A stretch of 64,000 bases of DNA, taken from NCBI RefSeq assembly GCF_014697625.1, contig NZ_JACJSG010000001.1, positions 247,234-311,233 on the forward strand, given 5' to 3'. The notes beneath the pieces were generated by a model. It had not been told where the DNA came from, ran no database searches, and saw nothing but the letters and a program-made list of their open reading frames with translations. Below, piece by piece: positions 62,382 through 64,000 of this stretch. The DNA is from Anabaena azotica FACHB-119 (GTDB lineage Bacteria > Cyanobacteriota > Cyanobacteriia > Cyanobacteriales > Nostocaceae). Position numbers and translations under genes: made by a program. Each line of letters opens with the position of its first letter. Within the stretch, counting starts at the first letter, position 1.

Positions 62382-63884
62382 TTATTGTCTTGTGTAACGG
62401 TGTTTGACACCGATGGGGAAATATTCGCGATCGCCCATCGCTGCTAATGCCACCTGTGGTATTTGGTATTCTGGGGGGACATAGTTAGCAAACTCGCTAT
62501 TCAAGCGCAAAAGTTGCGTCAAAATTGAATTAGCGATAGTTTCGCGTTTGTCTTCGCTGTCTTCTACACCCGGCGCTAACTCCACCACTACAGATAAAAA
62601 GCGGTTTTTATCAGCATCTTCTTTCACCTGTAAAACGAATTTACCTGTAACCCATTCTTGAATAACTGGTTGTTCTAATCCCACCGCCACATTTTCCGGG
62701 TAAATATTCGCTCCAAAATAGGAGACTGTAAAGTTAGAACGTCCAAAAACGTAGACGAAGGGTAGTTGATTAACTCCTCTGTCAGAGGTGAGAGTTGCTA
62801 GCGGGTTGAATCCCCAGTTTGCTAGGAACTGAAGCATGGTATCATAACTAATGATGCCGCCAGTATCTAAGATGTTGTAGCGGATGAGGGGAACACCGTT
62901 ATTACCAGAGAAGAGTAATTGCCCATCTTGCACTTCAAAAAAGCGGTTCACTGGGTCATACTGTACCAATGTAGGTAAACGAGATTCCCCAAATAAAGCT
63001 TTAGCAGCTGCGGGATTTTCTGCTAAGAAACGGCGGATGCAAATACTCAAAGGGGTTTCATTACCCAACACACCAGCATCGGCTGTACCATAAAGCGCTG
63101 CTGAGTCATAACAAGGATTTTGGGAACCAATTCTTTCCCCAACTAAACTACGCCATTCCTCACTGAAAACTTCCCCCGCCATCACCAGTTTAATTTGGTA
63201 GCGTTGCCATTCCACACCAAGAGCCAAGCCTGTATCAATTACATCCTTCAGGAATGGTGGATATCCTAAAAGTACCACTTGCTCAAAATTGCCTCCTAAT
63301 TCCTGTACTACCCGCAAGATTTCTTCCTTATTATTACCCGGTGTAATTACGGTGATGAGGTAGCCTTTGCTGGCAAGATAGCGACAGCAATTAGTAGTGA
63401 ACATACCACCTACCCATGTGCCAAGAGTGAAACAAATCACAGCGAGAGTGCGGCGGGTGTCAGCAGCAAAGCTATCGTGAAAAATTTGTTCAAAGCTTGT
63501 AGCAATTTGCAACTCATCGGTGAAGAAACGCGGCCAGAATGTGGGTTTACCTGTGGAACCGGAAGAAGCCGCTATCATATCGCAACCCGATAAGTTGCCG
63601 TGACGACACAAATCTTTCAAAGGATAACGGGCAATATAATTATCTTTGGCGATCGCAGGTAATTGTCGAAAATCTTCTAAACTTTGAATACCGTTCGCAT
63701 CAATTCCCCTTTCTGCCAAAAAAGCCCGATATGCAGGGACATTAGCAGCCACATCACGAAACAAACTCAAAACCGCCGCCTCATCACCAGTTCTAATATG
63801 TGACTCTAATAAAGAGGCTAAGGGAGTGGAAACAAAATCCTCCCAAGCCTTAATTACTTCCGTTTTGCGTAAATTATTAGTCAT
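62382..63884 (-). CDS. PaaK/F390-type AMP-forming ligase family protein
   Basis: 500 aa. The adenylate-forming signature is SSGSTGKPTFWPR, followed by LLGYPPFLKDVID, LYGTADAGVLGNET (the YGT...E motif) and RYNILDTGGIISYD (motif with Asp), with a C-terminal domain (FVLQVKEDADKNRFL). The closest group I know is phenylacetate-CoA ligase and coenzyme F390 synthetase-like proteins; many have unknown acids as substrate. The likely reaction is acid + ATP to acyl-AMP, then thioester. No phenylacetate pathway genes are adjacent. An STRR block begins just upstream of the start. Confidence 0.85.
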   Translation of the reverse strand: MTNNLRKTEVIKAWEDFVSTPLASLLESHIRTGDEAAVLSLFRDVAANVPAYRAFLAERGIDANGIQSLEDFRQLPAIAKDNYIARYPLKDLCRHGNLSGCDMIAASSGSTGKPTFWPRFFTDELQIATSFEQIFHDSFAADTRRTLAVICFTLGTWVGGMFTTNCCRYLASKGYLITVITPGNNKEEILRVVQELGGNFEQVVLLGYPPFLKDVIDTGLALGVEWQRYQIKLVMAGEVFSEEWRSLVGERIGSQNPCYDSAALYGTADAGVLGNETPLSICIRRFLAENPAAAKALFGESRLPTLVQYDPVNRFFEVQDGQLLFSGNNGVPLIRYNILDTGGIISYDTMLQFLANWGFNPLATLTSDRGVNQLPFVYVFGRSNFTVSYFGANIYPENVAVGLEQPVIQEWVTGKFVLQVKEDADKNRFLSVVVELAPGVEDSEDKRETIANSILTQLLRLNSEFANYVPPEYQIPQVALAAMGDREYFPIGVKHRYTRQ

Positions 63885-63888
63885 TGGT

Positions 63889-64000
63889 CAGTTATCAGTT
63901 ATCAGTTATCAGTTATCAGTTATCAGTTATCAGTTATCAGTTATCAGTTATCAGTTATCAGTTATCAGTTATCAGTTATCAGTTATCAGTTATCAGTTAT
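63889..64000. repeat. STRR block (CAGTTAT)n, cut by the window end
   Basis: About 15 tandem CAGTTAT units from just before the PaaK-like start to the last base of the window, so the block continues outside. Identical unit to the block at 36955-37085. Confidence 0.95.

Overview
The window looks like chromosomal DNA from a filamentous, heterocyst-forming cyanobacterium (Nostoc/Anabaena/Calothrix/Tolypothrix type). The evidence is the dense HIP1 octamer (GCGATCGC), long heptanucleotide tandem repeats (STRR type: CAGTTAT, CCCCAGT, CACTGTC, ACAGGTG), many short mobile repeats, and cyanobacterial families such as XisH/XisI, DUF2839, DUF1815, a short three-domain S1 protein, the Mo-nitrogenase C-terminal domain family, DevB/DevC-type exporters and a Nif11-type leader peptide. 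Genus and species cannot be fixed from this sequence alone.

Layout. 1-3.9 kb: the end of a WD40 propeller protein with almost identical repeats, the XisH/XisI pair and a CDF metal transporter. 3.9-11.5 kb (minus strand): a Tat-type flavin amine oxidase, a DUF2252 protein, a NarL-type response regulator, Era and an AspA/AstE-type deacylase. 12-20 kb (plus strand): a J-domain/TPR protein, HisZ, a ferredoxin, a PEP-CTERM protein, a LivF-type ATPase, two exported beta-carbonic anhydrases and a broken GxxExxY gene. 20-25 kb (minus strand): a PAP2 phosphatase with an unusual N-terminal domain, a cupin, a Mo-nitrogenase-C protein and a large CPBP-like membrane protein. 26-34 kb: an MFS carrier, a DevC/DevB-like exporter pair, four small double-glycine peptides and a complete IS605-type element (tnpA/tnpB). 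34-44 kb: an SDR, an XRE regulator, an S1 protein, a dienelactone hydrolase, a GntR regulator, a UbiH-like monooxygenase, a Nif11 peptide and small cyanobacterial proteins. 44-64 kb: a GrpB-type protein, an AAA/HTH protein facing an unknown protein, a MacB/MacA-like exporter, an RNB-type RNase, rpsR/rpmG, an RDD protein, a multi-PAS hybrid kinase, MoeA and a PaaK-like ligase.

The most original feature is at 27.5-32.2 kb. One double-glycine peptide gene lies 52 bp upstream of, and on the same strand as, a DevB-like/DevC-like gene pair that has no DevA ATPase. Three more such peptides lie on the other strand. Three of the four peptides share a C-terminal motif (consensus N-K-[IL]-x-T-[IV]-D-[YF]-S-R) that I do not recognise. 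I read this as a candidate uncharacterised secreted-peptide family with its own exporter.

The intergenic DNA is a record of small mobile elements: a six-copy ~124 bp MITE-like family, two other inverted-repeat families, nested insertions, an IS605-derived deletion element that broke the GxxExxY gene, and repeats that now encode the ends of proteins (the DevB-like C-terminus, an inserted linker in the AAA protein, and the histidine kinase tail).
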